Shown here: piece by piece, positions 35,201 through 43,854 of the stretch
Position numbering within the stretch: position 1 is the first letter of the stretch
How the letters are laid out: each line of letters starts with the position of its first letter
Origin: Streptomyces nojiriensis
GTDB taxonomy: Bacteria > Actinomycetota > Actinomycetes > Streptomycetales > Streptomycetaceae
Direction: 5' to 3'
Assembly: GCF_017639205.1 (NCBI RefSeq)
Contig: NZ_CP071139.1
Coordinates: 558,001-622,000 of the forward strand
Length of the DNA stretch: 64,000 nt
Program-made: the position numbers and the translations under genes
Notes under the pieces: generated by a model
The model's database searches: none
Seen by the model: only the letters and a program-made list of their open reading frames with translations
Told to the model about the DNA's origin: nothing

Positions 35201-36315
35201 TGGGGAACCTGTGCCTGGCCGCCGAGCCGGCCCTCGGTGCCGACCTCGCGGGCCACCCGGGTCACCTCGTCGGCGAACGCGGACAGCGTGTCGACCATCG
35301 TGTTGATGACGCCGGCCAGCGCGGCGACCTCGCCCTTCGCCTCCACCATGATCTTCTGTGAGAGGTCGCCGCGGGCGACGGCGGTGGCCACCTGGGCGAT
35401 GGAGCGCACCTGGCCCGTCAGGTTGGACGCCATGACGTTGACGTTGTCGGTGAGGTCCTTCCACGTGCCGGAGACCCCGCGGACCGTGGCCTGGCCGCCC
35501 AGGTTGCCCTCGGTGCCGACCTCGCGGGCCACCCGGGTCACCTCGTCGGCGAAGGCGGAGAGCTGGTCGACCATCGTGTTGATGGTCTCCTTCAGCTCCA
35601 GGATCTCCCCGCGCGCATCCACCCGGATCTTCTGCGTCAGGTCGCCCTGGGCCACCGCGGTGGTGACCTCCGCGATCGAGCGCACCTGGGCGGTCAGGTT
35701 GTCGGCCATGACGTTGACCGACTCGGTCAGGTCCTTCCAGGTGCCGGACACGTCCTTGACGTCCGCCTGACCGCCGAGCCGGCCTTCGGTGCCGACCTCA
35801 CGGGCGACGCGGGTGACCTCTCCGGCGAAGGAGGACAGCTGGTCGACCATCGTGTTGATGGTCTCCTTCAGCTCCAGGATCTCTCCGCGCGCGGTGACGT
35901 TGATCTTCTGCGAGAGGTCGCCCTTGGCCACGGCCGTGGCGACCTGGGCGATGGAGCGCACCTGGGCCGTGAGGTTTCCGGCCATGAAGTTGACCGAATC
36001 CGTGAGGTCCAGCCAGGCGCCCCCGACACCGGGTACGTCCGCCTGACCGCCGAGCGTTCCCTCGGTGCCCACCTCGCGGGCCACCCGGGTCACCTCGGAC
36101 GTGAACAGGGAGAGTTGGTCGGCCATCCCGTTGAACACGGTGGCGATCTCGCCGAGGAGCCCGTCCGCCGCATCGGGCAGCCGGGTACGGAAGTCCCCGT
36201 CCCGTACCGCCGTCAGACCCGCCAGCAGCTGACGCAGTTCCGTTTCGCCGATCCTGTCCTCGCCTGGGAGCGCAGGTGACCTGCCCGGTGCCTCTGTACC
36301 CGTCCGCTCAGCCAT
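32287..36315 (-). CDS. poly-HAMP hybrid histidine kinase
   Basis: A 1342-residue soluble kinase without membrane segments. It has an N-terminal HAMP (about 30-73), five 92-residue HAMP-pair repeats (74-533), GAF (about 555-700), coiled coil (about 700-780), HisKA with phospho-His787 in [11 protein letters not shown], HATPase (about 890-1013; N box [24 protein letters not shown]), a degenerate receiver (about 1058-1190) and an intact receiver (about 1222-1340) with Asp1273 in LILMDVMMP. In the first receiver Glu occupies the acceptor position. The architecture recalls fungal group III kinases and Streptomyces OsaA, which acts in osmotic stress with SigB; the OsaA link is inferred. Confidence 0.92.
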   Translation of the reverse strand: MAERTGTEAPGRSPALPGEDRIGETELRQLLAGLTAVRDGDFRTRLPDAADGLLGEIATVFNGMADQLSLFTSEVTRVAREVGTEGTLGGQADVPGVGGAWLDLTDSVNFMAGNLTAQVRSIAQVATAVAKGDLSQKINVTARGEILELKETINTMVDQLSSFAGEVTRVAREVGTEGRLGGQADVKDVSGTWKDLTESVNVMADNLTAQVRSIAEVTTAVAQGDLTQKIRVDARGEILELKETINTMVDQLSAFADEVTRVAREVGTEGNLGGQATVRGVSGTWKDLTDNVNVMASNLTGQVRSIAQVATAVARGDLSQKIMVEAKGEVAALAGVINTMVDTLSAFADEVTRVAREVGTEGRLGGQAQVPHVAGTWKDLTDNVNSMANNLTGQVRNIALVTTAVANGDLSKKIDVDARGEILELKTTINTMVDQLSSFAAEVTRVAREVGSEGRLGGQAEVEGVSGTWKRLTENVNELAGNLTRQVRAIAEVASAVAEGDLTRSITVDASGEVAELKDNINSMVGSLRESTRANQEQDWLKSNLARISGLMQGHRDLTAVAELVMDELTPLVAAQYGAFYLAEDGPGGPRLVLVGSYGRPAGTGGGTGFAFGESLVGQAARSHRIIATDQVPGGYVISSGLGHTTPGSLIILPIVVEEQVLGVIELASFSAFTPVHRDFLGQLMETIGVNLNTIVANARTDELLEESQRLTGELQARSEELQVQQVELQRSNAELEEKAALLASQNSDIEAKNLEIEQARQELEDRARQLSRASTYKSEFLANMSHELRTPLNSLLILAQLLAQNPTRNLSPKQVEYAGIIHSAGSDLLQLINDILDLSKVEAGKMDVNPERVDLPQLLEYVDATFRPLTTQKSLDFTVTTAPDAPADLLTDDARLRQILRNLLSNAVKFTERGGVELRIEPAAPAEVPSGLPGRGPLLAFRVRDTGIGIPEQQLESVFGAFQQADGTTSRKYGGTGLGLSISREIAQLLGGAVIAESTPGQGSTFTLYLPVSRADYEEEPVPEAPAAAARHAGAIGGPAPAGAVCAAPVPPQRRPRRLLVIEERPRGLLSLVAESADRDLTPDHLPPRDDREGVQVVNATSSREAAAALASHSFHCVVLELDMPGGEALRFLDALDGDPALSALPVLAHNNPRLKTGQERVLRDRAASRRLELLSSLDELRERIVLHLSAERPGDVLPLVHEEAPDRQSAHPLDDDLAGRTVLVVDDDARNLFALSGVLELHGVRVLHAEDGRKGIDTLVRNEGVDLILMDVMMPELDGYAATAEIRRMPAYSGLPIIAVTAKAMPGDREKSLAAGASDYVTKPVDADDLIARVRHWLTG
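34717..36096 (-). repeat. five tandem 276-bp repeats inside the hybrid kinase gene
   Basis: Each unit encodes 92 residues starting [10 protein letters not shown](T/S)EG and containing GTWKDLT, VRxIA, GDL and INTMVD blocks. Unit starts are at codons 74, 166, 258, 350 and 442 of the kinase. Units are also very similar at DNA level, so they are a likely place for recombination or assembly error. Confidence 0.9.
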
Positions 36316-36477
36316 CCGCCAACCTCACTCCAGACAACGACCATGCCGCGCAGGGGACAGGACGTGATGGGGATCCACCATCGCCGCACGACCGGTGATG
36401 AAGGCTATCGTCGACGGAAGCACACCTGATCACCCGGTGACGGCGATGGCGGCGGTGCCGGGCGGCGGCCCGGCCGG

Positions 36478-36825
36478 TCACGGCCCGCCGACGGCATCCT
36501 CGACGCTCGGGTGGAGGGAGAGGACCGTATCGGCGCCCGTCAGGGCGAAGAGACGGCGCAGTTGCTCACCGGGGGCGGCGATGCGGAGCGTGGTGAGGTG
36601 GTGCAGCCGCAGCAGCAGGTTCAGGAACGAGGAGTCTCCGAAGGTGATGGAGCCCGCGTCCAGGACCACCAGCCCGTGCCGGTCCGCGGCGGTGGCGAGC
36701 GCCTCCTCGAGCGGGGCCAGCGTGTCCTGGTCGAGCTCCCCGTGGGCCGCCACCACCCACCCGGCTCCGGCCGGGTAGCTGTCCCCGACGACGCCTTGGT
36801 GGTACGCGTCCCCTGCTCCGGTCAT
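36478..36825 (-). CDS. STAS-domain anti-sigma-factor antagonist
   Basis: A 115-residue single STAS domain (about residues 20-110): WVVAAHGELDQDTLAPLEEAL, then VVLDAGSITFGDSSFLNLLLRL with the likely phosphorylated Ser in DSS. Such proteins bind anti-sigma kinases when dephosphorylated and so release sigma factors of the SigB/SigF type. It is upstream of the hybrid kinase on the same strand and divergent from the sigma factor gene, 222 bases away. A GC-rich hairpin (36457-36474) just after its stop may separate it from the kinase. Confidence 0.9.
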   Translation of the reverse strand: MTGAGDAYHQGVVGDSYPAGAGWVVAAHGELDQDTLAPLEEALATAADRHGLVVLDAGSITFGDSSFLNLLLRLHHLTTLRIAAPGEQLRRLFALTGADTVLSLHPSVEDAVGGP

Positions 36826-37047
36826 GTCCGCCTCCCCGGATCGTCACCTGTACGGCTTCCGCAAGGGAGTATGCCTGCTCGCCGGCCGGTCGGCGGCGCC
36901 GAGCCCCGCGGCACACGCGCCCGGAGGCCGGGGCCACCTCATCGGCGGCAGCCGCGGAGAAAAGTTTTCGCTAGGGGCGTGTAAGGGCGTGGAGTCCGGG
37001 CACAAGCGCCCGAGCAGCCGTCAGTCAATCGGGAGGGAACGGCCACC

Positions 37048-37974
37048 ATGTCTCGCTCGGCCACCGTCGCAGGCCCCATTCGTGCAACAGACGCGCACCT
37101 GACGCCCGCTGTGCCCGGCGCCGTGGGAGCCCCACGGCAGGACGTGGAACTGCCCGAGGTGAAGAACGCCCGGGAGATGGCGCCTGCCGATGCGCGCGAG
37201 CTGTCGAAACTCTTCTTCCTGCGGCTCGGCGCCCTGGAAGAGGGCACGCGTGAGTACCAGTACGCCCGGAACACCCTGATCGAGATGAACCTGTCGCTGG
37301 TTCAGTTCGCTGCGCGGCGCTTCCGGTCCCGCGTGCTGGGCGGGGGGCTGGACATGGACGACATCATCCAGGTGGGGACCATCGGCCTCATCAAGGCCAT
37401 CGACCGCTACGAGCCCGAACGCGAGGTCGAGTTCTCCACCCTCGCCCTCCCCTACATCACCGGTGAGATCAAGCGCTACTTCCGTGACACCACCTGGGCG
37501 GTGCACGTCCCGCGCCGTCTGCAGGAACGGCGTACGGAGCTCGCCAGGGCCCAGGAGGCCCTGACCGAGGTACTGGGCCGGTCGCCCACGGTCAAGGAGG
37601 TCGCCCAGCACCTCGAACTGACCGAGGAACAGGTCGTCGAAGGGCTGGTCGCCGCGAACGGCTATACGAGCGGCTCCCTGGACACCTGCGCCGAGGGCGA
37701 CGAGCCGTCGACGGCGACGAGCCGCACGACACGTCCGCTGGCGGACCGGCTCGGTGAGGTGGATCCCGCCATGGAGCTCTTCGAGGAGTTCCACACCCTC
37801 GCTCCCCTGCTGGCGGATTTGGACGAACGCGACCGGCTGATCCTGCGGATGCGCTTCGGCGAGGACAGGACGCAGGCGGAGATCGGCGCGGAACTGGGCA
37901 TCTCGCAGATGCAGGTCTCGCGCCTGCTGTCCCGGACCCTGGCCCAGCTGCGCGCCGGAATGCTCTCGGTGTAG
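37048..37974 (+). CDS. SigB/SigF-type RNA polymerase sigma factor
   Basis: A 308-residue sigma-70 group 3 factor. Region 2 (about 75-150) contains YARNTLIEMNLSLVQFAARRF, DMDDIIQVGTIGLIKAIDRYEP and FSTLALPYITGEIKRYFRD; region 3 (about 155-225) has VPRRLQERR; region 4 (about 250-305) has LLADLDERDRLILRMRF and the helix-turn-helix TQAEIGAELGISQMQVSRLL. These are the hallmarks of Streptomyces SigB/F/G-like stress and sporulation factors. GGGAGG precedes the ATG. A GTTTT/GTGTAA pair (36964-36984) is a poor match to a SigB-type promoter. Partner-switch genes follow directly. Confidence 0.93.
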   Translation: MSRSATVAGPIRATDAHLTPAVPGAVGAPRQDVELPEVKNAREMAPADARELSKLFFLRLGALEEGTREYQYARNTLIEMNLSLVQFAARRFRSRVLGGGLDMDDIIQVGTIGLIKAIDRYEPEREVEFSTLALPYITGEIKRYFRDTTWAVHVPRRLQERRTELARAQEALTEVLGRSPTVKEVAQHLELTEEQVVEGLVAANGYTSGSLDTCAEGDEPSTATSRTTRPLADRLGEVDPAMELFEEFHTLAPLLADLDERDRLILRMRFGEDRTQAEIGAELGISQMQVSRLLSRTLAQLRAGMLSV

Positions 37975-37983
37975 GCAGCGGGC

Positions 37984-38442
37984 ATGCCCTCACCCCACCG
38001 GCACGACGGACCCGTACCGCCCGTCCCACTCGTCCCGCCCGTCGGCGCGCAGGCGCTCTACGACGACGGGACGTGGGCGGACGCGGTCGTGCGGTGCGCG
38101 AACCCTGCGACGAACGCCGCGACGGGTTCGGCGGCGGCGCTGACCGCCCGGCCGTTGCGCGACCGTCCCGGCGCCCTGCTGAGCGGCCCCTGCGACCTCG
38201 ACACCCGGGCGGTCCTGCGCGCGGCGCTCGGCGTCGTCACCCGGATCCCCGGCCCGGTCGTCCATCTCGACCTCTCCGCCGTGGCCTTCCTCGACACGGC
38301 CGCCGTCGCCGCCCTGGTGCAGGCCAATGCCACCGTCACCGGCCAGGGGCGTCGCCTGCTGCTCCACCACCCGCCATACTCGCTCCGCAAGCTCGTGGAG
38401 ATGTTCCCGGACGAATGCGCCGCGCTGGAGGTCGCAGCATGA
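37984..38442 (+). CDS. STAS-domain protein (anti-anti-sigma-like)
   Basis: A 152-residue protein with a variable N-terminal 60 residues and a STAS domain (about 62-150): LLSGPCDLDTRAVLRAALG, then VVHLDLSAVAFLDTAAVAALVQA. Thr stands where the phosphorylatable Ser usually lies, which may alter its switching. It starts nine bases after the sigma factor stop and its own stop overlaps the next gene as ATGA, so sigma factor, STAS protein and MEDS/HATPase protein look like one operon. Confidence 0.85.
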   Translation: MPSPHRHDGPVPPVPLVPPVGAQALYDDGTWADAVVRCANPATNAATGSAAALTARPLRDRPGALLSGPCDLDTRAVLRAALGVVTRIPGPVVHLDLSAVAFLDTAAVAALVQANATVTGQGRRLLLHHPPYSLRKLVEMFPDECAALEVAA

Positions 38443-39407
38443 TCCGTCTTCCTGCGTCCGGCGCCTACGGGACCTTCGTCCACCCCGCCCTCTTCTACCG
38501 GGGGCAGGCGGACTACCTGGCAGGCGTGGGCGGGTTCGTACGAGCCGCCCTCGCGGCCGACGAACCGGTGCTCGTGGCCGTGCCCGGCCCGCGGCTGGAC
38601 GCCCTGCGCGAGGACCTCGGCACCGCCACGACCGGGGTCACCTGGACGGACATGACCCACCTGGGCCGCAACCCCGGCCGCATCCTGGCCGCCCTGCAGG
38701 AGTTCGCCGACCGGCACGCGGGCCGGCCGGCCCGGATCGTCGGCGAGCCGATCTGGCCCGGCCGCACGCCGGCCGAGGTGCTGGAGGCCACGCGCCACGA
38801 GGCGCTCATCAACACCGCCTTCGCGGGGCGGCAGGCCACCGTCCTGTGCCCGTACGACGCCCTCGGCCTGCCGGCCGCCGTGGTGTCCGATGCCCGGCGT
38901 ACGCATCCGACGCTGCTGGAGGGCGGCGAGGCCCTGCCGAGCCCGGACTACGCGGACGCCTCGTCGGTCTGCGCGGACTGCGACGGCCCCCTGCCCGAAC
39001 CCGACGGCGGTGCGCCCTGGCTCGCCTACACCCATGGGCAGCTGAGCGAGGTGCGCGCCTACGCCGAGGCCTTCGCCCGCGGCACGGCCCTCAGCGCGGC
39101 GCGGCGCGGCGACCTCGTCCTCGCGGTCGGCGAGGCCGCCGCCAACTCCCTCGCCCACGGGGGCGGGAGCGGCGCGCTCCGGCTGTGGAGCACGGCTGGA
39201 TCCGGTGCCGGTCAGGGTGCCGGGGTCGTGGCGGAGATCCGCGACGGCGGTCGTCTCGCCGACCCGTTGGCGGGGCGCCGCCGCCCCGCCCTGGCGTCGG
39301 TCCACGGCGGCCGCGGCCTGTGGATGATCCACCAGCTGTGCGACCTCGTGGAGATCCGCGCCTCGGACGGCGGCTTCACTCTGAGACTGCACATGACAAC
39401 CTTCTGA
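38439..39407 (+). CDS. MEDS-HATPase anti-sigma regulatory kinase-like protein
   Basis: A 322-residue protein with an N-terminal MEDS sensory domain (about 10-165: HPALFYRGQADYLAGVGGFVRAALAADEPVLVAVPG) and a C-terminal RsbW-type HATPase (about 215-320; LAVGEAAANSLAHGGG as N box, VAEIRDGGRLADPL, GGRGLWMIHQLCD). Proteins of this layout are anti-sigma factors or kinases of STAS antagonists. MEDS binds hydrocarbon-derived or haem-like ligands in some relatives. ATGA overlap with the STAS gene indicates coupled translation. Confidence 0.88.
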   Translation: MIRLPASGAYGTFVHPALFYRGQADYLAGVGGFVRAALAADEPVLVAVPGPRLDALREDLGTATTGVTWTDMTHLGRNPGRILAALQEFADRHAGRPARIVGEPIWPGRTPAEVLEATRHEALINTAFAGRQATVLCPYDALGLPAAVVSDARRTHPTLLEGGEALPSPDYADASSVCADCDGPLPEPDGGAPWLAYTHGQLSEVRAYAEAFARGTALSAARRGDLVLAVGEAAANSLAHGGGSGALRLWSTAGSGAGQGAGVVAEIRDGGRLADPLAGRRRPALASVHGGRGLWMIHQLCDLVEIRASDGGFTLRLHMTTF

Positions 39408-39523
39408 GCGGCCGGCGGTCCCCTTAGACTGTCACTCGCGTACTCGGGTGTCCTCGGCCCCACGGGGCCTGTTCGTTCCCGCGAACGGCGACCAAATGTC
39501 ATCGGTGGGGGTGAGAGACCACA

Positions 39524-39988
39524 GTGGAAACGATCGGGCCGGAAACCGGCGATCGCAGGCCTGCCGGACTTTCGGTCGCGGGGCAGCGCCGTCGGCTCGC
39601 CCTGGCCGGCGTACGCGGACCCGTGGCCAAGGGCCGCGACTTCGCACGCCAGGCCCTGCTCGACTGGGGCTGGAGCGGGACCGAGACGTCCGAGGACGCC
39701 CTGCTCCTGGTGTCCGAGCTGCTGACCAACGCGGCTCTGCATGCGGGTGGTTGCATCGAGCTCGCGCTCTCGGCCGGTGAGGTGCTGCGGATCGAGGTCT
39801 TCGACGGCACGACGACGCCGCCCCACCGCCACCCGTCCCCGCAGCGTGGCCTTCCGGGCGGCCACGGCCTCTACATCGTGGAGCGCGTCTCCGATCGCTG
39901 GGGCACGCACACCCACGAGGACGGCAAGGCCGTCTGGGCGGAGATCGAGGCGTCGCGGCTGACCTCGGGCAGGTCCACGGGGCTGTGA
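39524..39988 (+). CDS. RsbW-like ATP-binding protein
   Basis: A 154-residue HATPase_c_2 protein: VSELLTNAALHAGG is the N box (about 71-84), RIEVFDGTTTPP the G1 region, and GGHGLYIVERVSDRWG the G2 region (about 118-133). Small Streptomyces proteins of this type are anti-sigma or serine-kinase-like regulators. The GTG start has a G-rich upstream sequence. It stands 116 bases after the MEDS gene and may have its own promoter. Confidence 0.88.
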   Translation: METIGPETGDRRPAGLSVAGQRRRLALAGVRGPVAKGRDFARQALLDWGWSGTETSEDALLLVSELLTNAALHAGGCIELALSAGEVLRIEVFDGTTTPPHRHPSPQRGLPGGHGLYIVERVSDRWGTHTHEDGKAVWAEIEASRLTSGRSTGL

Positions 39989-40085
39989 CCCGGTCGGGCC
40001 GCGCGGGCCTCCCCCGTGCCGGTCTGCGCCCGCCCGCGGCCGCGGCCCGGAGCTTCGTTCCGCGCGACGGGGGCAGGCGCGCGGT

Positions 40086-40208
40086 ATGACATCCCACGCG
40101 CTCGACTCCCTGGCCCTGACCCCGGCGCCCGGCCCCGCCTGGCTCCATCTGGCCGTCATCGCGTTCGCCCTCCTCGTCCTGCTCCACAGCCTGGCCAGGC
40201 ACCGGTAG
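40086..40208 (+). CDS. 40-residue single-pass membrane peptide
   Basis: A short frame starting MTSHALDSLALTP with one hydrophobic helix (WLHLAVIAFALLVLLHSLA) and a basic RHR end. GGGGGCAGG lies about ten bases before the ATG. Size, composition and position in a stress-gene region fit a small membrane protein, but no homologue is known to me. Confidence 0.5.
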   Translation: MTSHALDSLALTPAPGPAWLHLAVIAFALLVLLHSLARHR

Positions 40209-40462
40209 GCGTCCGCGGAGCGTTGGTCCGCGAACCCTTTTCCGCGGTTCTGTTTGAGCCGTCGATTCGGGGCCAGACGCGTAGGTGTCGGCGGGTCGCC
40301 GTTTCGAGCGGGGCGGCGACCCGCCGAGATCCGCGGCCGCACGCCGGTGTCCCGTCCCCCCGGGCATCGTGTGCGGCCGCGGTCCTGCAAGGCCCTGACG
40401 GCGGTGACCGGTATCGCGGGACGCGGGGCGGTGCCGCCGACGACGACACGGAAGGGATACGC

Positions 40463-40912
40463 ATGTCGCACGTCGAGGAGTACGTCGAGGTCAACGTTCC
40501 GGCGCGGACGGCCTACAACCAGTGGACGCAGTTCGAGGAGTTCCCGGCCTTCATGGAAGGGGTCGAACGCGTCGAACAGCGCACGGACACGCTCACCCAC
40601 TGGGTGACGAACGTGAACGGCGTGCGGCGTGAGTTCGACGCGCAGATCACCGAGCAGTTCCCGAACCGCCGCGTCGCGTGGATGACGGTGGACGGAGAGA
40701 CCCGCCAAGCCGGGCTGGTGACCTTCCAACCGATCGACGCGACCACCACCAAGGTCGTCCTGCACATGAACTGGGTGCCCGAGGGGCTGGCCGAGAGCGC
40801 CGCCGACAAGCTGGGCTTCGTCAAGCGCCAGGTCGCCGGGGATCTGAAGCGGTTCAAGCTGTTCATCGAGTCCCGCGGAGCCGAGACGGGCGCGTGGCGC
40901 GGCGAGGCCTGA
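40463..40912 (+). CDS. SRPBCC-family protein
   Basis: A 149-residue START/Bet v1-like (polyketide cyclase-type) protein: SHVEEYVEVNVPARTAYNQWTQFEEFPAFMEG at the N-terminus (residues 2-33), VNGVRREFDAQITEQFPNRRVAW, and a long C-terminal helix. Such coenzyme-Q-binding-like proteins are common next to stress genes in Streptomyces and lack assigned substrates. GGAAGGGA precedes the ATG. Its 3' end overlaps the start of the DUF1206 gene by 19 bases. Confidence 0.88.
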   Translation: MSHVEEYVEVNVPARTAYNQWTQFEEFPAFMEGVERVEQRTDTLTHWVTNVNGVRREFDAQITEQFPNRRVAWMTVDGETRQAGLVTFQPIDATTTKVVLHMNWVPEGLAESAADKLGFVKRQVAGDLKRFKLFIESRGAETGAWRGEA

Positions 40913-41742
40913 CCGCGACGGGCAGCGGCCGCGCGAGCAGCGCCGTCCGGGCCGCGTCCCGCGGTGGCGGGGGCCGGGAGGTCACTGCGCGCTGCGGGCT
41001 GCTGGCCCGCGGGGTGCTGTACGCGCTGGTGGGAATACTCGCCCTGCGCGTGGCCGTCGGTGACCCCGGGGGCCAGGAGGCCGACCGCCAGGGCGCCCTC
41101 CAGGAGCTCATGGGAAAGCCCTTCGGCGGCATCCTCGTCTGGGCCGTGGGCATCGGGCTCGTCGGCATGATGCTGTGGCGCCTGTCGGAAGCGGCATTCG
41201 GCGCGGCCGGACCCGACGGCGGCAAGCCGGTGAAGCGGCTGGCCTCTGCGGGCCGGACCGTCGTCTACGCCACGGTCGCCTTCTCCGTCCTGTCGTTCGC
41301 GGCGGGCGGAGGCGGGCACTCCGGAGACCAGCAGTCCCGCGATATGACGGCGCGGGCACTCGAGCTGCCCGCCGGCCGGTGGCTGGTGGGTGCGGCCGGG
41401 CTCGGGATCGCCGTCGCGGGCGCGGTCATCGCGGTACAGGCGGCGCGGCGCACCTTCCGTAAGCATCTCGCCATGGGCGGGATCTCGGCGCGGTGGCGTG
41501 CGGCCGTCGGCTTCCTCGGGGTGGCCGGCGGCCTGGCCCGGGGCACCCTGTTCGCGGCGGTCGGCGGCTTCGTCGTGTACGCCGCCGTGCGCTACGACCC
41601 GGCGCAGGCGAAGGGCGTCGACGACACCCTGAGGTCGTTCGCCCGGACTCCGGCGGGGCCGTGGCTGCTGGTCGCGGTCGCCCTCGGGCTGATTCTCTTC
41701 GGGGCGTTCTCCTGGGCGATGGCCCGGTGGCGCGAGGTCTGA
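40894..41742 (+). CDS. DUF1206 membrane protein
   Basis: A 282-residue protein with six predicted helices arranged as three repeated pairs, each starting with an (A)RxGLLARGxLYALVG-like block (ARCGLLARGVLYALVGILALRVA; SAGRTVVYATVAF; LGVAGGLARGTLFAAVGGF). This threefold DUF1206 repeat is typical. The only credible start is the GTG at 40894 inside the SRPBCC gene, with GGAG 13 bases upstream; other starts fall within helix 1. Probably co-transcribed with the SRPBCC gene. Confidence 0.82.
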   Translation: MARRGLTATGSGRASSAVRAASRGGGGREVTARCGLLARGVLYALVGILALRVAVGDPGGQEADRQGALQELMGKPFGGILVWAVGIGLVGMMLWRLSEAAFGAAGPDGGKPVKRLASAGRTVVYATVAFSVLSFAAGGGGHSGDQQSRDMTARALELPAGRWLVGAAGLGIAVAGAVIAVQAARRTFRKHLAMGGISARWRAAVGFLGVAGGLARGTLFAAVGGFVVYAAVRYDPAQAKGVDDTLRSFARTPAGPWLLVAVALGLILFGAFSWAMARWREV

Positions 41743-41989
41743 TCCCGGGCGCGGGGCCACTGCACGGCCGGTCCGGGCTCAACGGTGCCAGCAGTGCCTG
41801 CCGCGCGGGTCCGGCGCCTCACCACGCCGCCGTGCGTCCCTCCATGTCATGCGGGCGCGATTACCCTGTGGACGGCTGTGTACGCGTGCTCCGCTGACGG
41901 TCCGCCACGGCATCCCGGTCGCCGGGTCACCCGTACGTGGGACTTCCCGCGCGCGTGCCCAATGGCCCCGGCGGACAGAGGGAGGCCTC

Positions 41990-42475
41990 ATGGCGCACGA
42001 TGCCCGGGACGGGCGGAGCGAGAGCGTGGAGGAGCGCGCGGACCGGCAGTGGCAGGAGCTCATCCAGGAGATCCGCGTCGCGCAGACGGGTGTGCAGATC
42101 CTCTTCGGCTTCCTGCTGACCGTCGCCTTCACCCCGCACTTCCAGAGCCTGCCCGAGACCGACAAGGTGATCTACATCGTCACCGTGGTGCTGGGCGCGC
42201 TGGCGACGGGGGCGCTGATCGGGCCCGTCTCCTTCCACCGCATCGTGTCGGGCCGCCGGATCAAACCCGAGGCGGTCGCATGGGCCTCGCGTCTGACCTT
42301 CACCGGACTGATCCTGCTCCTGGCCACCTGCACGTGCGCCCTCCTCCTCGTGCTGCGGGTGGCCACCGACAACGCCGTCGTGCCGTGGCTGGTCGCGGGA
42401 GTCCTGGCCTGGTACCTCCTGTGCTGGTTCGTCCTCCCCCTCTGGGCACGGGTCCGCTACACCGCGGCGGACTGA
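41990..42475 (+). CDS. DUF6328 family membrane protein
   Basis: A 161-residue protein with a charged N-terminus (residues 1-35) ending in ADRQWQELIQEIRVAQTGVQILFGFLLTVAF, then four predicted transmembrane helices (about 38-60, 68-88, 103-125, 130-152). The QTGVQILFGFLLTVAFTPHF block is the DUF6328 signature. GGGAGG precedes the ATG. Function unknown; the family is frequent in actinobacterial stress regions. Confidence 0.8.
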   Translation: MAHDARDGRSESVEERADRQWQELIQEIRVAQTGVQILFGFLLTVAFTPHFQSLPETDKVIYIVTVVLGALATGALIGPVSFHRIVSGRRIKPEAVAWASRLTFTGLILLLATCTCALLLVLRVATDNAVVPWLVAGVLAWYLLCWFVLPLWARVRYTAAD

Positions 42476-42512
42476 GCGGCGGACTGAGCGGCCGGCCGAG
42501 CGGCGGAAGGCC

Positions 42513-43637
42513 TCAGAAGGCGGGGGTGGCCGTCGTCGTGTCCGCGCAGCCGAGGACCACGCCGGCGAGATCTCCGCGCTCGGCCAGCAAGGCGCGTTGG
42601 ACGCGGGCGCCGTTGCCCCGTTCCAGGAGGGTGGCGATCTCCGCGTTCACCCGTTCGTCGTCGCCGTGATCGACGAGCGCCGGGCGGACGTACTCGTGGA
42701 GGGCCCGTACGGCGGCGGCGGGAGCGGTCTCCTGCATCGTCAGTGGGTGCAGCAGCGGTCCGTCCAGCCCCGACCGCCCGGCCCGCCAGCCGGCCAGTCG
42801 CAGCAGGCCGGTATCGATCCGGGGCGCCGGTTCCCCGGCCCGCCAGGCCCGGGCGGCCGTTTCCACCAGCGCGCGGACGAGGGCGGCCAGGAGCACCGTC
42901 GTCCCCGCCTCCAGGCAGACGTCCGCGACCCGGATCTCCACCGTGGGATAGACGGCCGAAAGGCGGGCGTCGAAGTAGATCATTCTTTCGTCGTGCAGCA
43001 CGCCGGTGCCCACCATCGTGCGGACCTGCTCGTGGTAGCGGTCGGCGGACCCGAAGACGTCCACGGGCCCGGCCGAGGGCAATCGGTTCCACACCCGGCT
43101 CCGGTAGCTTCCGTACCCGCTGTCCGTGCCCTGCCAGAAGGGTGAGTTCGCGCTCATCGCCATCAGTACGGCGAGCCAGGGGCGGATCCGGTCCAGGACG
43201 GCCACGCCCTCCTCGTCCGACTCGACCGCGACGTGGACGTGGCATCCGCAGGTCAGCTGCTCCTGCGCGGTCAGGCCGAACTGCTCGGCGATCCACTCGT
43301 AGCGCTGCCCGGCGCTGCGCGAGGGCCGCACGGGCAGGGGGGAGGTGCCGAGGGCCGCCACGAGGGCTCCGGCGGACGCCGCGTGCCGGGCCGCCTCCGT
43401 GCGCCACCGGACGATCTCCTCATGGAGCTCGCCCATCTCCGTCACCGGTTTGGTGCCGAACTCCACCTGCTCCCTCTGGAGCTCCTTCTCGAAGACGTGC
43501 TCCTTCGCTCCCCCTCCTTTGGAGCACTCCCCCGTGCAGTGGTCCGCCGCCGCCAGGACCGCGCCCGACACGGCCAGCGGCTCACCGGTGGCAGCGTCCA
43601 CCAGCAACAGCTCTTCTTCCACGCCCACGCTTCGCAT
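42513..43637 (-). CDS. glutamate-cysteine ligase family 2 (YbdK-type carboxylate-amine ligase)
   Basis: A 374-residue GCS2 enzyme. The N-terminal GVEEELLLVDAATGEPL, the middle QLTCGCHVHVAVES (about 125-138; Mg and glutamate-binding region), SANSPFWQGTDSGYGSYRS and YPTVEIRVADVCLEA blocks are diagnostic. YbdK-type enzymes ligate cysteine to glutamate weakly in E. coli; in actinobacteria related proteins act in thiol or antibiotic metabolism. Physiological product unknown. It is separated from the CsbD gene by a strong hairpin. Confidence 0.9.
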   Translation of the reverse strand: MRSVGVEEELLLVDAATGEPLAVSGAVLAAADHCTGECSKGGGAKEHVFEKELQREQVEFGTKPVTEMGELHEEIVRWRTEAARHAASAGALVAALGTSPLPVRPSRSAGQRYEWIAEQFGLTAQEQLTCGCHVHVAVESDEEGVAVLDRIRPWLAVLMAMSANSPFWQGTDSGYGSYRSRVWNRLPSAGPVDVFGSADRYHEQVRTMVGTGVLHDERMIYFDARLSAVYPTVEIRVADVCLEAGTTVLLAALVRALVETAARAWRAGEPAPRIDTGLLRLAGWRAGRSGLDGPLLHPLTMQETAPAAAVRALHEYVRPALVDHGDDERVNAEIATLLERGNGARVQRALLAERGDLAGVVLGCADTTTATPAF

Positions 43638-43797
43638 CCGCCGCCGCCCATCGCTCCCTGGTTCAGATCGATACAGGTGGCCGCGTTCGAGGTGAGCGCC
43701 CCGATGCCGCACGCACCCGCGGAAACCTTGCCGTCCCACGTTCACACGTATCGCGGTTCCATGCATCCGCCGTCACGGACGGTACCGCCGCGCATGT

Positions 43798-43836
43798 GCC
43801 GAGGTCCCGCACCCGTGACGGGTGCGGGACCTCGGC
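43798..43836. terminator. strong intrinsic terminator (17-bp stem)
   Basis: Perfect arms GCCGAGGTCCCGCACCC and GGGTGCGGGACCTCGGC with a five-base loop, 19 bases after the CsbD-family stop on the minus strand. It isolates that gene from the ligase gene. Confidence 0.9.
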
Positions 43837-43854
43837 GCAGACGCTGGTGCGCGG

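Noticed and set aside
32050..35361. 1103-codon plus-strand frame opposite the hybrid kinase and phosphatase genes
   Set aside because: It is the shadow of two well-supported minus-strand genes; its translation is Val/Gly/Asp-rich repetition that mirrors the HAMP repeats and has no domain.
36964..36984. SigB-type promoter before the sigma factor gene (GTTTT ... GTGTAA)
   Set aside because: Spacer of only about 11 bases and a mismatched -10; too weak to annotate.
40016..40462. Longer N-terminus for the SRPBCC protein (start at 40016)
   Set aside because: The extra 149 residues are Arg/Pro-rich without structure and overlap the small membrane peptide; the ATG at 40463 has a ribosome-binding site and fits the family.
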